NCBI RefSeq assembly: GCF_000526715.1
Contig: NZ_JAGP01000001.1
Location: 1,860,001 to 1,924,000, forward strand
Reading direction: 5' to 3'
Source of the DNA: Hydrogenovibrio kuenenii DSM 12350
GTDB lineage: Bacteria > Pseudomonadota > Gammaproteobacteria > Thiomicrospirales > Thiomicrospiraceae
Length of the DNA stretch: 64,000 bases
The position numbers and the translations under genes were made by a program. Positions 8,049 to 18,232 of the stretch are shown here, one piece after another. A model generated the notes under the pieces. The model was not told the origin of the DNA. It made no database searches and was given only the letters and a program-made list of their open reading frames with translations. Numbering within the stretch: the first letter of the stretch is position 1; every line of letters starts with the position of its first letter.

Positions 8049-10331
8049 ATGTCGAACGAAAACTTACTTGTCACCAAGCGCGATGGGTCAAAAGAACCTA
8101 TTGATTTAGAAAAAATTCACCGAGTCATTACTTGGGCTGCAGAAGGCCTAGAGAATGTTTCTGTCTCTGAAGTTGAACTGAAATCACATATCCAGTTTTA
8201 TGACGGCATTAATAGTGCAGACATTCATGAAACCATTATCAAGTCTGCCGCCGACTTGATTTCTGAATCTTCTCCAGACTATCAACACCTTGCTGCAAGA
8301 CTCGCGATTTTCCACTTAAGGAAAAAAGCGTTTGAGCGCTTCACGCCCCCTACACTATTTGAGCATGTCAATAAGATGGTACGCCGTGGCATGTACGATA
8401 CTCAGCTTCTCGAAGATTACACCAAGGCTGAGTTTGATGAACTTGATAACTACATCAAACATGAACGTGACATGAACTTTAGCTATGCAGCTGTTAAACA
8501 GCTAGAAGGAAAGTATTTAGTTCAGAATCGCGTAACAGGGCAAATCTTTGAGAGTCCGCAGTTCATCTACATGCTTATTCCTATGAGCTTGTTTGCACAT
8601 TACAGTAACGATGCAGAAGAAGGTAAGACTAGGCTTGATTATATTAAGCGCTTCTATGATGCCGCTTCTAATTTCAAATTATCGCTACCGACTCCTATTA
8701 TGTCAGGGGTTCGTACACCAACTCGCCAATTCAGCTCTTGCGTATTGATTGAGTGTGGTGATTCACTTGATTCAATTAATGCAACCTCCTCATCCATCGT
8801 TAAATATGTATCTCAACGCGCAGGGATTGGGGTGAATGTAGGGCGTATCCGCGCGATTGGCTCAGAGATTCGCGGTGGTGAAGCTTACCACACAGGTATG
8901 ATTCCATTTATCAAACACTTCCAAACAGCGGTTAAGTCTTGTTCGCAAGGTGGCGTACGTGGTGGTGCAGCCACACTATTCTTCCCTGTTTGGCATTTAG
9001 AAATCGAATCACTTGTGGTCTTGAAAAACAACCGTGGGGTTGAAGAAAACCGTGCTCGCCATTTAGATTATGGCGTACAAATGAACAAGCTGATGTATCA
9101 ACGCATGATTGAAGGTGGGGAGATTACATTATTTAGCCCTTCGGATGTGCCGGGACTTTATGATGCTTTCTTTAACGATCAAGATGAATTTGAACGTTTA
9201 TACAAAATTTACGAAGCGGATGACAAAATTCGCAAGAAAACGGTCAAAGCACTGGATCTTCTGACAATGGTTGCTCAAGAGCGTGCCCAGACTGGACGAA
9301 TTTACGTTCAAAACGTGGATCATTCCAACACGCACAGCTCATTTGATCCTAAAAAAGCACCGATTCATCAATCGAACCTTTGCTTGGAAATCACCTTACC
9401 AACAAACCCTCTTAATTCTGTAGAGGATCCAAATGGTGAAATAGCTTTATGTACCCTATCAGCTTTTAACCTTGGTGCCATTGATGAGCTAGATGAACTT
9501 GGCGAATTATCCGATTTGATTGTCCGCGCTTTAGACAGCCTACTGGATTATCAAGACTACCCGGTTACTTCCGCTAAAAAAGCAAGCTTAGGCAGACGCA
9601 CGCTAGGTGTTGGTGTCACTAACTTGGCTTATTACCTTGCAAAAAATCATGTCAAATACTCCAATGGCTCGGCTAATGATTTGGTTCATAAAACATTTGA
9701 AGCCATTCAATACCACTTGTTAAGAGCCTCTTTAAACTTAGCTAAAGAAGTGGGGAAATGCAGCATGTTTGGCGACACCAAATATGCACAAGGTATTTTG
9801 CCAATTGACACCTACAAAAAAGAGTTGGACGAAGCTTGTAATGAAAAACTTCATTGCGATTGGGAAACACTTCGTGAAGAAATCAAAACACATGGTCTGC
9901 GCAATTCAACACTAACAGCACTCATGCCTTGTGAAACTTCATCACAGATCACCAATTCTACGAATGGTATTGAACCACCTCGTGGTTATGTTTCTGTTAA
10001 AGCTTCCAAAGATGGTATTTTGAAACAGGTTGTTCCAGGCTTTAAAGAATATAAAGACAACTACGAACTACTATGGCAAATTCCTGATAACAAAGGCTAT
10101 TTGCAATTGGTTGGTATTATGCAAAAGTTTGTGGATCAAGCAATTTCTGCTAACACAAACTATGACCCAGTAAGATTCGACGAAGATAGAGTTCCAATTA
10201 AACTGGTTCTTCAAGATATTTTATATGCTTACAAAATGGGACTTAAAACGCTCTACTATCATAATACTCGTGACGGCGCGAAAGACGTCGAGGAAGATGA
10301 TGGCTGCGCAAGCGGCGCATGTAAGCTGTAA
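8049..10331 (+). CDS. nrdA: Class Ia ribonucleotide reductase, alpha subunit
   Basis: A 760-residue enzyme that reduces ribonucleoside diphosphates to deoxy forms. The start at 8049 (MSNENLLVTKRDGS) aligns with the E. coli NrdA N-terminus; the open frame further upstream does not. It begins with an ATP-cone domain. Active-site elements are visible: SSCVLIECGD (first redox Cys), SNLCLE (Asn, Cys and Glu of the radical site), GEIALCTLSAFN (second redox Cys), TLYYHNTRDG (radical-transfer tyrosines) and the C-terminal GCASGACKL dithiol. No nrdB gene lies next to it; the downstream genes are on the opposite strand. It needs an R2 subunit encoded elsewhere. Confidence 0.98.
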   Translation: MSNENLLVTKRDGSKEPIDLEKIHRVITWAAEGLENVSVSEVELKSHIQFYDGINSADIHETIIKSAADLISESSPDYQHLAARLAIFHLRKKAFERFTPPTLFEHVNKMVRRGMYDTQLLEDYTKAEFDELDNYIKHERDMNFSYAAVKQLEGKYLVQNRVTGQIFESPQFIYMLIPMSLFAHYSNDAEEGKTRLDYIKRFYDAASNFKLSLPTPIMSGVRTPTRQFSSCVLIECGDSLDSINATSSSIVKYVSQRAGIGVNVGRIRAIGSEIRGGEAYHTGMIPFIKHFQTAVKSCSQGGVRGGAATLFFPVWHLEIESLVVLKNNRGVEENRARHLDYGVQMNKLMYQRMIEGGEITLFSPSDVPGLYDAFFNDQDEFERLYKIYEADDKIRKKTVKALDLLTMVAQERAQTGRIYVQNVDHSNTHSSFDPKKAPIHQSNLCLEITLPTNPLNSVEDPNGEIALCTLSAFNLGAIDELDELGELSDLIVRALDSLLDYQDYPVTSAKKASLGRRTLGVGVTNLAYYLAKNHVKYSNGSANDLVHKTFEAIQYHLLRASLNLAKEVGKCSMFGDTKYAQGILPIDTYKKELDEACNEKLHCDWETLREEIKTHGLRNSTLTALMPCETSSQITNSTNGIEPPRGYVSVKASKDGILKQVVPGFKEYKDNYELLWQIPDNKGYLQLVGIMQKFVDQAISANTNYDPVRFDEDRVPIKLVLQDILYAYKMGLKTLYYHNTRDGAKDVEEDDGCASGACKL

Positions 10332-10354
10332 ACCATAACCCGTTTACAGACAAT

Positions 10355-10384
10355 AAAAAAGGGCGATTATCTCGCCCTTTTTTA
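10355..10384 (+). terminator. Rho-independent terminator of nrdA
   Basis: AAAAAAGGGCGA TTAT TCGCCCTTTTTTT, 24 bp after the nrdA stop. The symmetric A and T runs would also serve the convergent urease operon. Confidence 0.88.
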
Positions 10385-10412
10385 TTGCCTTTATTTTTTG
10401 AAACCAACACTA

Positions 10413-10430
10413 CCCAGCCTGGCAGATTTT
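10413..10430 (-). repeat. Dispersed 18-bp motif, copy 2
   Basis: Reverse orientation, CCCAGCCTGGCAGATTTT. It lies between the nrdA terminator and the end of the convergent nickel permease gene. Confidence 0.9.
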
Positions 10431-10437
10431 GTAGTTT

Positions 10438-11091
10438 TTAAAGCAATATTTGACCACCAACCATGCAAGAGACGATGCCCGCAGTTAAGAAGGATCCTCG
10501 CAATATCTTCTCTGATGCAACTAATCTCTGATTTAACACGGATATGGCAAATCCAAAAATTAAAAACACCAAGGCCACACCGAGCGTAAAGCTTAAGACC
10601 ATCCAACCGCTCACCGCCTGATGCGATAATGCCGACAAGGTAATCAACATACCTCTAGCGCCTCCCATCCCCATCAACAAGCCCATTGTCGCGGAAGCCG
10701 ACAACCATGATCTAATGGTAGTTTTTGACGAATGGTCATGATTTTTTTTACCAATCCATATATGCATATGCGTCTTAGCGCCATGCTGGTGAGGAGACAC
10801 GTGAATCTTGTCTGCAAACACCAAATACAACAAATACAATCCCATCAAAATAATGACACTTGAGGCAACCACATCGCCATACGCCAGCCACTCATGTGGA
10901 ATTGGTGTATTCGACAACAGCAATGCAAACAAGTACAGACTAACGCCATGACCTATGGCAAACCCAAGCGTGATTAACATCACTCGTTTTCGCTGGCGCC
11001 CTATAGAAAAATCCGTAATCGCCGTTAAGTGATCTGGGCCGAAGGCATGGAGAATGCCATACCAAAAAACAATCAGTAATCCGATTTCCAT
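10438..11091 (-). CDS. ureH: UreH/NicO-type nickel permease
   Basis: A 217-residue inner-membrane protein with about six hydrophobic segments and the metal-transporter signature HAFGPDHLTAI in the first helix. A His-rich cytoplasmic stretch (HVSPHQHGAKTHMHIW...NHDH) lies between helices 3 and 4. It starts one base after the ureG stop and is the last gene of the urease operon, so it most likely supplies Ni2+ for urease. The name ureH is used for such permeases in other urease operons; a more general HupE/UreJ-like metal permease is possible. Confidence 0.85.
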   Translation of the reverse strand: MEIGLLIVFWYGILHAFGPDHLTAITDFSIGRQRKRVMLITLGFAIGHGVSLYLFALLLSNTPIPHEWLAYGDVVASSVIILMGLYLLYLVFADKIHVSPHQHGAKTHMHIWIGKKNHDHSSKTTIRSWLSASATMGLLMGMGGARGMLITLSALSHQAVSGWMVLSFTLGVALVFLIFGFAISVLNQRLVASEKILRGSFLTAGIVSCMVGGQILL

Positions 11092-11092
11092 C

Positions 11093-11695
11093 CTACAACA
11101 TCCCTTTATCGATCACGAAATTAACAATATCATCCAAACCTTCCTGTGTTTTTAAGTTCGAAAACACAAAAGGTCGATCACCCCGTTGAATTTTGGTATC
11201 CCGATCCATAATCGATAAATCGGCACCGACATAAGGAGCCAAATCAATTTTATTGATAATCAATAAATCCGATTGCGTAATTCCTGGCCCACCTTTCCTT
11301 GGCAACTTATCGCCTGCTGCCACATCAATAACATACAAGGTCAAATCCGACAATTCAGGACTAAATGTCGCACTAATGTTATCTCCGCCTGATTCGATAA
11401 TAATCAAATCTAGGTCATCAAATTTCTTTTGCAGCTCTTCAATAGCCGTCAAGTTCATTGAAGCATCTTCTCTAATGGCAGTATGCGGGCATCCACCCGT
11501 TTCCACACCTACAATTCGGTCTTCAGTCAACGCTTCTTGTCGAATCAAAATTTCTTGGTCTTCTTTGGTGTAAATATCATTGGTCACAACCGCTATACTG
11601 TAGTCATCTCGCATGCGCTTACATAACATCTCTACCAAAGCTGTTTTCCCTGAGCCCACTGGCCCACCAATACCAAGTCTTAGTGCCTGTTTCAT
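11093..11695 (-). CDS. ureG: Urease accessory GTPase UreG
   Basis: A 200-residue SIMIBI-class GTPase that powers nickel delivery to apo-urease. The P-loop [11 protein letters not shown] is near residue 10, followed by NDIYTKEDQ, the nickel-binding [17 protein letters not shown] (Cys-Pro-His), ESGGDN and the guanine-specificity motif NKIDLA. Full length. It sits between ureF (16 bp upstream) and ureH in the operon. Confidence 0.98.
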   Translation of the reverse strand: MKQALRLGIGGPVGSGKTALVEMLCKRMRDDYSIAVVTNDIYTKEDQEILIRQEALTEDRIVGVETGGCPHTAIREDASMNLTAIEELQKKFDDLDLIIIESGGDNISATFSPELSDLTLYVIDVAAGDKLPRKGGPGITQSDLLIINKIDLAPYVGADLSIMDRDTKIQRGDRPFVFSNLKTQEGLDDIVNFVIDKGML

Positions 11696-11711
11696 ATATC
11701 CTTCTCTCTAT

Positions 11712-12371
11712 TTATGATCTAAATAATCTTGTATATTGTGTTTCATGCTGCGCGCTCAAAATCGCCAACATAGGCAAACTATTACCAATATCCTCTTCTT
11801 CGGATTGCTTTGCCTGTTCTATCGCCTGATGAATACTTTCGTCCATTTTCAACATTAACATTTGACCTTGAGTTTGACCTAAAGGCACAAGCTTGACCAT
11901 TGCGGCTATCTGATTTTCCAGCCAAGACCAGCAAAAAGCTTCAAGCACTTCTTGCAACGAAACCTTCCAACTCACAGCAAACTTTGCAAAAACCAAAGGA
12001 TAGGTTTCCTTGTTTTCCATCTCTTCAGGAAAATCGACACTCAATGGCTTTGTCAAACGAATCAACGCTTTTGCTAGATGTTGATCCTCCATCCTTAATT
12101 CATGCGTTTCGCGAATGGCCAGACTGACTTCACCCAGAGAACTAACTTTTTCCAGATCCCCTTCTGACCAAGCGATATACAAATGCTTTAACAATGCCAA
12201 ATCATTCAATGAAATACTCTGTGTTAATACATCATGCAACCATCTTTGCGCTGACTCCATGTCCACAATCAACTTACTATGAACAGCAGCTTCTATCCCC
12301 TGGGAATAAGCATAAGCACCAACAGGTAATGTTGGGCTAGACAATTGAAGCAACCTAAGAAGTGACGACAT
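11712..12371 (-). CDS. ureF: Urease accessory protein UreF
   Basis: A 219-residue all-helical protein with the UreF landmarks LLQLSSPTLPVGAYAYSQGIE near the N-terminus, and KLVPLGQTQGQ and a terminal SAQHETQYTRLFRS. It bridges UreD and UreG in the activation complex and acts as a gate for UreG. It follows ureE by 10 bp in the ure operon. Confidence 0.96.
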   Translation of the reverse strand: MSSLLRLLQLSSPTLPVGAYAYSQGIEAAVHSKLIVDMESAQRWLHDVLTQSISLNDLALLKHLYIAWSEGDLEKVSSLGEVSLAIRETHELRMEDQHLAKALIRLTKPLSVDFPEEMENKETYPLVFAKFAVSWKVSLQEVLEAFCWSWLENQIAAMVKLVPLGQTQGQMLMLKMDESIHQAIEQAKQSEEEDIGNSLPMLAILSAQHETQYTRLFRS

Positions 12372-12381
12372 TCATCCGACC

Positions 12382-12864
12382 CTAATGATGATGGTGACCA
12401 TGCGCATGGTCATGGTCGTGTTTATGTTCATGATGATGACCTCCGCCATATGCGCCACCTTCAGGTTGTACAGGCTGCTCTTCAACAGTTACCGTACCGC
12501 CAAGCAATCGAACCATATCATCCAGGACATGATCATGACGATAACGCAACCAATTGGACTCAACCTGCAAAGGAACATGACGATTGCCCAAGTGATATGC
12601 AATTCGCAACAATAAATGCGTATCTTCTGCAGTCACCGTCGAAACGGTTTCAGCAGCCGCTACAACCTGAACCAAATCTCCTTCTGCAGAGGCCAAAACA
12701 TCTCCATGCTTTAACACCGTACCTCTTGGCAAAAACAACCCCACTTCCTCTCCGCTTGACAACTTGGCTTTCAAACGGCTTTTTTCCCTTTCCGCATAAG
12801 TCAAAATCAAACGCTCTAGCGCAGAATCATCTTTGACCTCTTGAACGCTAACAAACTCTCTCAT
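12382..12864 (-). CDS. ureE: Urease nickel metallochaperone UreE
   Basis: A 160-residue nickel carrier. It has the N-terminal peptide-binding domain and a C-terminal metal-binding domain containing GNRHVPLQ. It ends in a tail of about 20 residues dominated by His with Asp and Glu, typical of Ni-storing UreE. The His tail is encoded by CAT/CAC-GAT repeats near 12385-12440. It lies between ureC (39 bp upstream) and ureF. Confidence 0.97.
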   Translation of the reverse strand: MREFVSVQEVKDDSALERLILTYAEREKSRLKAKLSSGEEVGLFLPRGTVLKHGDVLASAEGDLVQVVAAAETVSTVTAEDTHLLLRIAYHLGNRHVPLQVESNWLRYRHDHVLDDMVRLLGGTVTVEEQPVQPEGGAYGGGHHHEHKHDHDHAHGHHHH

Positions 12865-12903
12865 AACTATCCTTTAAGATTCAGCACAGACTTTAAAACT
12901 GGA

Positions 12904-14610
12904 TTAAAACAAAAAGTATCTCTGCGCCAATGGCAATTCATCCACTGGCTCGCAAACCAACAATTCGCCATCCGCTCTTACTTCATAAGTTTCTGGATCA
13001 ACTGAAATATCCGGCTGAAGATCATTCAACACCATATCCGCTTTACTGATATCGCGCGTCTTCTTAACAGCCGCTAAACGCTTATTCAAACCTAGTTGCT
13101 CTTTGATACCCAACTCATATGCCGCCTGAGAGACAAAAGTCAACGAGGTTCCATACACCGCTTTCCCCATAGTCGCGAACATATTGCGATAATGCACCGG
13201 TTGAGGTGTTGGAATGGATGCATTGGCATCTCCCATTGGCGCTGCGGCAATCATGCCACCTTTAATAATCATGCTAGGCTTTGCACCAAAGAAAGCGGGG
13301 CGCCAAAGCACTAGATCGGCAAACTTTCCAACCTCCACCGAGCCAACCATGTCTGAAACACCATGAGTAATGGCAGGATTAATGGTGTATTTCGCCACAT
13401 AACGCTTGGCACGGAAGTTGTCGTTATCTCCCGACTCTTCAGGTAGTGCACCTCGCTGCACCTTCATCTTGTGGGCAGTTTGCCAAGTGCGCGTAATCAC
13501 CTCACCTACCCGCCCCATTGCTTGAGAATCAGACGAGATCATCGAAAACGCACCTAAATCATGAAGAATATCTTCCGCAGCAATGGTTTCACGGCGAATA
13601 CGTGACTCAGCAAATGCCACATCTTCAACAATATTCGGATCAAGGTGATGACAAACCATCAACATGTCCAAATGCTCATCAATAGTATTAACTGTAAACG
13701 GACGAGTAGGATTCGTTGAGGAAGGCAATACATTAGAGAAACCACACGCTCTGATAATGTCTGGCGCATGACCACCACCAGCGCCCTCGGTGTGGTAAGT
13801 ATGTATTGTTCTACCCTTAAAGGCCGCGAGGGTATTTTCTACAAAGCCTGATTCATTAAGCGTATCGGTATGAATGGCAACCTGAACATCATATTCATCC
13901 GCAACGGACAAACAGCAATCAATTGCGCCCGGCGTTGTACCCCAGTCTTCGTGCAACTTTAAACCAATCGCTCCAGCCTTAACCTGCTCTTCCAAGGGTT
14001 CAGGCATAGAAGCATTCCCTTTTCCCAGAAAGCCAAGGTTCATTGGAAACTCTTCTGCCGCTTCCAACATACGATGCATATACCAAACACCAGATGTACA
14101 GGTTGTTGCGTTGGTTCCGGCTGCCGGACCAGTTCCACCACCAATCATAGTGGTAACACCGGACATCAAGGCTTCTTCGATTTGTTGGGGACAGATAAAA
14201 TGAATATGTGAATCAATACCGCCTGCGGTAATAATCATGCCTTCACCCGCTATCACTTCCGTACCCGCACCAATTTCAAAATCTACATTTGGTTGAATAT
14301 CCGAGTTACCAGCTTTACCAATAGCACTGATAAAGCCATCTTTGATACCTATATCTGCTTTAACAATTCCCCAAGTATCTAAAATCAATGCATTGGTAAT
14401 GACAGTATCAACAACTTCGGCGGCACACTTTTGCCCCTGCCCCATGCCGTCTCGAATAACTTTACCGCCACCAAACTTAACCTCTTCACCGTAAGTGGTT
14501 CTATCCTCTTCCACCTCTATAATCAGTTCGGTATCACCCAATCTCACCTTATCACCTACGGTTGGGCCATACATTTCAGCATAGGCAGTTCGATCAATTT
14601 TGTAGCTCAT
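12904..14610 (-). CDS. ureC: Urease alpha subunit (catalytic)
   Basis: A 568-residue catalytic subunit that hydrolyses urea to ammonia and carbamate. The bi-nickel site is complete: HIHFICPQ (two His), the carbamylated lysine in [34 protein letters not shown], the flap-loop VCHHLDPN, and SSDSQAMGR with the bridging Asp. Length is normal. The ATG follows ureB by one base. In an autotroph the enzyme could supply both nitrogen and CO2. Confidence 0.99.
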   Translation of the reverse strand: MSYKIDRTAYAEMYGPTVGDKVRLGDTELIIEVEEDRTTYGEEVKFGGGKVIRDGMGQGQKCAAEVVDTVITNALILDTWGIVKADIGIKDGFISAIGKAGNSDIQPNVDFEIGAGTEVIAGEGMIITAGGIDSHIHFICPQQIEEALMSGVTTMIGGGTGPAAGTNATTCTSGVWYMHRMLEAAEEFPMNLGFLGKGNASMPEPLEEQVKAGAIGLKLHEDWGTTPGAIDCCLSVADEYDVQVAIHTDTLNESGFVENTLAAFKGRTIHTYHTEGAGGGHAPDIIRACGFSNVLPSSTNPTRPFTVNTIDEHLDMLMVCHHLDPNIVEDVAFAESRIRRETIAAEDILHDLGAFSMISSDSQAMGRVGEVITRTWQTAHKMKVQRGALPEESGDNDNFRAKRYVAKYTINPAITHGVSDMVGSVEVGKFADLVLWRPAFFGAKPSMIIKGGMIAAAPMGDANASIPTPQPVHYRNMFATMGKAVYGTSLTFVSQAAYELGIKEQLGLNKRLAAVKKTRDISKADMVLNDLQPDISVDPETYEVRADGELLVCEPVDELPLAQRYFLF

Positions 14611-14611
14611 G

Positions 14612-14932
14612 TCAGTCCAATGCCCCCATTACTTTCTGATTAAATCCAAATACACGCTTTGCCCCTGCAATCGCGACAAGCTGCACTTTACGTTTTTGTC
14701 CAGGTTCAAAACGTACAGCAGTACCAGCAGGAATATCCAATCGATACCCTTTGGTCGCTTCTCTATCAAAACTTAACTCGGAATTTGTTTCGTAAAAATG
14801 ATAATGAGAACCTATCTGTACAGGGCGGTCGCCACTGTTTGCGACCTCAACTTCAAGCGTATCTCGTCCAGCATTCAGCTCTATCTCACCCGCTGAAATA
14901 ATCAATTCACCTGGCACTAGCTTTTTTGTCAT
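14612..14932 (-). CDS. ureB: Urease beta subunit
   Basis: A 106-residue structural subunit with the signature [39 protein letters not shown] and a VFGFN C-terminal region. It is a separate small subunit, as in Klebsiella-type three-subunit ureases, not fused to UreA as in Helicobacter. It lies between ureA (16 bp upstream) and ureC. Confidence 0.98.
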   Translation of the reverse strand: MTKKLVPGELIISAGEIELNAGRDTLEVEVANSGDRPVQIGSHYHFYETNSELSFDREATKGYRLDIPAGTAVRFEPGQKRKVQLVAIAGAKRVFGFNQKVMGALD

Positions 14933-14948
14933 GTCAATTCTCCTTATT

Positions 14949-15251
14949 TCAAACGATAGGCTGATGCACAGTTACCAGCTTCGTTCCATCTGGAAACGTT
15001 GCTTCAACTTGAACTTCATGTATCAACTCAGGCACGCCATCCATTACATCACTCCTTGAAAGCACTGTGGTTCCATAATCCATCAACTCTGCAACGGTTT
15101 TTCCATCTCTTGCGCCTTCCAAAATTGCGCAACTGATATAGGCAACAGCTTCTGGATAATTAAGCTTCACCCCTCTCTGCAAGCGACGTTCAGCCACCAA
15201 GCCAGCAGTAAATAACAACAACTTATCTTTTTCTCTAGGGAGTAACTCCAT
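14949..15251 (-). CDS. ureA: Urease gamma subunit
   Basis: A 100-residue subunit beginning [23 protein letters not shown], matching the canonical UreA start. An in-frame upstream ATG at 15290 would add 13 residues not found in the family, so the ATG at 15249-15251 is chosen. The C-terminus [18 protein letters not shown] is canonical. It lies 26 bp after ureD. Confidence 0.97.
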   Translation of the reverse strand: MELLPREKDKLLLFTAGLVAERRLQRGVKLNYPEAVAYISCAILEGARDGKTVAELMDYGTTVLSRSDVMDGVPELIHEVQVEATFPDGTKLVTVHQPIV

Positions 15252-15277
15252 GAATATTTCCTCTGATACTATTTTTC

Positions 15278-16117
15278 TTATGTATTCCAAATTCTTGGTT
15301 TAAGTGCTTGACGCCCTAGTATAAGCGGCCTAGCTAAAACCCAAGCTTTATATAAATCATCTTTAATATCATCTAACTGGGAAGATAAAGCTCGCAGAAC
15401 AATGAGCCCGTCAGAAACTTTGGTGACACCGACAGACGTCAACCAGCTCTGGCTTTGCAATAAATCTAACAGGGAGTCCTGACTTTGTAAATCTGATGTG
15501 TAAAACAAAGCGGTTGCAAACAATGAATAACGACAAAATCCAGTTTGACTTGCTAGCAGCGGACTGTTAGGCACAAGAGTTAGTCGATCTATAAAAATCT
15601 TCTTTCCATTTAGAATAAACTCTAATCTTTGTTTCAACTGCCCTTTTGCATAGACCTCACCACTTTCTGGTCGCCCAAGACCAACAATATCCCATGCGAT
15701 TAACTTGCATGACTCGTGCAACTGAAAACGTATGACATTGTCGGCATTAGAACTTTCAAAGAACAAGGTCTCTTGAGGCAGCCATTCCAACTCGGCTTCC
15801 TCTTCCAAAATAGCAAACTGCGATTGCGTTGCTAGACGGTTATTGCTTCTATAAAACTTTGTGGCGGCCGGCGTACTAACCATGCCTTTGGCTTTTTTAG
15901 ACAAGCCAACTTCTATTTGCAGTTCATCACCACCGACAATGCCACCTGGTGGGTGAAGTATCAATACCTGTGGCAAGTCAACTTCTTGATAGTAAGGGCG
16001 CTGAATAACTAATGGCCCAAAATGCTTTTTATCTTTTACGACTGTTCGACCTAAGTCCGCAACAAACTTAAAAGATAAAAAGCCTTTCCATCCTGTTTTG
16101 AATTGACGCTCTTCCAT
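15278..16117 (-). CDS. ureD: Urease accessory protein UreD
   Basis: A 279-residue scaffold that binds apo-urease and recruits UreF and UreG. Family blocks include [43 protein letters not shown], and [13 protein letters not shown]. It is the first gene of the operon. Only 84 bp separate it from the upstream porin gene, and a terminator occupies part of that, so urease expression may rely on a short promoter or on read-through. Confidence 0.95.
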   Translation of the reverse strand: MEERQFKTGWKGFLSFKFVADLGRTVVKDKKHFGPLVIQRPYYQEVDLPQVLILHPPGGIVGGDELQIEVGLSKKAKGMVSTPAATKFYRSNNRLATQSQFAILEEEAELEWLPQETLFFESSNADNVIRFQLHESCKLIAWDIVGLGRPESGEVYAKGQLKQRLEFILNGKKIFIDRLTLVPNSPLLASQTGFCRYSLFATALFYTSDLQSQDSLLDLLQSQSWLTSVGVTKVSDGLIVLRALSSQLDDIKDDLYKAWVLARPLILGRQALKPRIWNT

Positions 16118-16139
16118 ACAAAACTCTATTCTTCATTGA

Positions 16140-16167
16140 ATAAAAAAGGGACCGAAGCCCCTTTTAC
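16140..16167 (-). terminator. Terminator between torF-type porin and ureD
   Basis: Minus strand: AAAAGGG-GCTTCGG-TCCCTTTTTT. Because ureD starts 23 bp later in the same direction, it could act as a partial terminator that lets some transcript read into the urease operon. Confidence 0.72.
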
Positions 16168-16201
16168 TAACTATAACTAACTATTACTTCTGGGTTAACA
16201 A

Positions 16202-16927
16202 TTACATGAAAGAATAGCTAACTTGTAATTGTGGGTTTTCACCCTCTGCACCTGTTCCTGAACCATTCGCAGAAACAGTTTTTGCGATAGCTTTAGCACC
16301 ATCACCTTGTGCTTTACTTAGTGTGAATGTCAATTTATCCGTGGCTGCATAACTAACATTGAACTCAGTATACTCTGCAGCCGATTTGTCATTTTTGTTA
16401 ATACCAGCATGCAACCCAAACTTACCGATCGAATAGTCTGCTGTGATATATTTATTGTTATCACTATCCTTTCCTCTTGCATCTAAATAAACAGTCAAGG
16501 AAAGATCTTTATATGCCATACCTAGAACATAATCACCTAACATAGAACCATTTGTTCCAGTTTTAACGTACTTAAACATATCTTTGTTAGCGTACGGATA
16601 AAGGTATGCGTTATAACCTAAAGTGAAACCAAAATCACCTATCTTAGGAGTATAACCTGCATATAAATCCCACTCTGAACTTCCATCAAATTTACCTTCT
16701 GAAGATGTCCAAGTACCTGCATAGAACATATCGTTAGACCAGTCAATGCTACCTGAAACAGTTGGTGCTGGATTACTAATGTTGATACCACGCCATAAAT
16801 ACATGTTGCTCACGCCCGCACTATAAGAAACATCAGCTTGTGAAGTTGCTGGTGTTAATGCTGCGACTGTTGAACCTGCAACTGCCATTGCCATAACTAA
16901 TGATTTTAATTGTGCTATTTTTTTCAT
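16202..16927 (-). CDS. TorF-family putative outer-membrane porin
   Basis: A 241-residue protein of the TorF / Gcw_chp (TIGR02001) type. An export signal ends near SQA|DVSYSAGV, and the diagnostic SNMYLWRGINISNPAPTVSGSIDW follows. The rest is a small Gly/aromatic barrel ending QLQVSYSFM. It lies immediately upstream of ureD in the same direction, and a sigma-54-like promoter with an NtrC-like half-site precedes it. A role in urea or nitrogen-compound uptake is therefore a reasonable inference. Confidence 0.82.
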   Translation of the reverse strand: MKKIAQLKSLVMAMAVAGSTVAALTPATSQADVSYSAGVSNMYLWRGINISNPAPTVSGSIDWSNDMFYAGTWTSSEGKFDGSSEWDLYAGYTPKIGDFGFTLGYNAYLYPYANKDMFKYVKTGTNGSMLGDYVLGMAYKDLSLTVYLDARGKDSDNNKYITADYSIGKFGLHAGINKNDKSAAEYTEFNVSYAATDKLTFTLSKAQGDGAKAIAKTVSANGSGTGAEGENPQLQVSYSFM

Positions 16928-16975
16928 TTCGCTTCCTTATTTATTGATAAGTTAATCATAAACTCACCTCAACTA

Positions 16976-16993
16976 AAGAAATGAAGGTGCCAA
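16976..16993 (-). promoter_or_regulatory. Possible sigma-54 promoter of the torF-type gene
   Basis: Minus strand TTGGCAC-CTTCA-TTTCT has a perfect -24 block (TGGCAC) with correct 5-bp spacing, but a weak -12 block (TTTC, not TTGC). It would place the transcription start about 39 nt before the ATG. Confidence 0.42.
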
Positions 16994-17070
16994 CTAATAC
17001 TTTAATCTTAATTTTCAATATGTTACTAAGTTTTCACTTCAAAACCCCACCTCTACCCCATTAACTAAAA

Positions 17071-17106
17071 TTCCAATTTGGAACTAGTTTTATTCATATT
17101 GGTGCA
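17071..17106 (-). promoter_or_regulatory. NtrC-like half-site and adjacent 13-bp palindrome
   Basis: ATATTGGTGCA at 17096-17106 equals the right part of a classic E. coli glnA NtrC site; the left half-site is not conserved. It lies about 135 bp upstream of the predicted sigma-54 start, a usual enhancer distance. TTCCAA-T-TTGGAA at 17071-17083 is a perfect inverted repeat of unknown purpose. Confidence 0.38.
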
Positions 17107-17171
17107 ACACTTTCTTCACATTTCTTTCACGAAACCTTAAACAACGAACAGTTTAAAAATATGACAGATAT

Positions 17172-17200
17172 AAAAAAACCCGCACAAGGCGGGTTCTTTT
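17172..17200 (-). terminator. Rho-independent terminator of rplM-rpsI
   Basis: AACCCGC ACAAG GCGGGTT followed on the minus strand by seven T, 20 bp after the rpsI stop. Confidence 0.86.
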
Positions 17201-17220
17201 TGAAAACGAAAATACTGTGA

Positions 17221-17613
17221 TTAACGTTTTGAGAACTGTGGACGACGACGAGCTTTGCGAAGACCAACTTTCTTACGCTCAACTTTACGCGCATCACGAG
17301 TTAGTAATCCACGCTCACGCAATGCAGAACGGTTACCTTCTTCATAGTTAACCAATGCACGTGAGATACCATGACGAACCGCACCAGCCTGACCAGTTGT
17401 CCCACCACCAGTAACAGTGATATAAACATCGAACTTATCCGTGCTTTCTGTTGCTGAGAAAGGTTGATTAATAACCATTAAGTCTGTATCACGAGCAAAG
17501 TACTCATTGATATCACGACCGTTTACAGTCATTTTCCCTGATCCCGCACGCAAGAATACGCGAGCGACTGAGCTTTTACGACGACCTGTTCCGTAATATT
17601 GTTCTGTTGCCAT
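17221..17613 (-). CDS. rpsI: 30S ribosomal protein S9 (uS9)
   Basis: A 130-residue protein with the S9 blocks [35 protein letters not shown] and the basic C-terminal tail ending RRRPQFSKR, which reaches the P-site tRNA. It lies 11 bp after rplM in the conserved rplM-rpsI operon. Confidence 0.99.
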   Translation of the reverse strand: MATEQYYGTGRRKSSVARVFLRAGSGKMTVNGRDINEYFARDTDLMVINQPFSATESTDKFDVYITVTGGGTTGQAGAVRHGISRALVNYEEGNRSALRERGLLTRDARKVERKKVGLRKARRRPQFSKR

Positions 17614-17624
17614 ATTCTTTCCTT

Positions 17625-18053
17625 TTAAATATCCAGTACTTTAGGTTGCTGTGCAGTATGTGGATGCTCGGCACCCGCATAAATTTTAAGCTTCTTCATC
17701 ATTGCACGACCTAGAGGACCGCGAGGCAACATACCTTTAACCGCGAACTCAATCGGACGAACTGGTTTTTCAGTTACCAATTTTTCGAAGTTGGTTGACT
17801 TAAGGTTACCAACATAACCAGTTGTATGGTGATACATTTTATCTTTACGCTTATTACCTGTTACGGCTACTTTTTCAGCATTAATAACAACAATGTAATC
17901 GCCACAATCTACATGAGGTGTATATTCTGGCTTATGCTTTCCACGTAAACGCGCAGCAATTTCAGATGCCATACGACCTAAAGTTTTGCCTTCAGCATCT
18001 ACAATGTACCAGTCACTTTTTACTTCTGCTGGCTTTGCAACAAATGTTTTCAT
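17625..18053 (-). CDS. rplM: 50S ribosomal protein L13 (uL13)
   Basis: A 142-residue protein with [40 protein letters not shown] and [20 protein letters not shown], all hallmarks of L13. First gene of the rplM-rpsI operon. Confidence 0.99.
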   Translation of the reverse strand: MKTFVAKPAEVKSDWYIVDAEGKTLGRMASEIAARLRGKHKPEYTPHVDCGDYIVVINAEKVAVTGNKRKDKMYHHTTGYVGNLKSTNFEKLVTEKPVRPIEFAVKGMLPRGPLGRAMMKKLKIYAGAEHPHTAQQPKVLDI

Positions 18054-18232
18054 AACTTTGTCCTAAAAATCTATGTGTAATCCAAATCTCATCACTAAAA
18101 AATATTAATGACACTCTTACTGTTTAACGGGCAATAAGGGTAAGGATTAAAGAAGTGGAATTTTATGGATTCTAGCGCCAATGTCAAGCTGTAATTTAGT
18201 TGATTTTATTAAAGTTTTCACTTTTTCATGTT

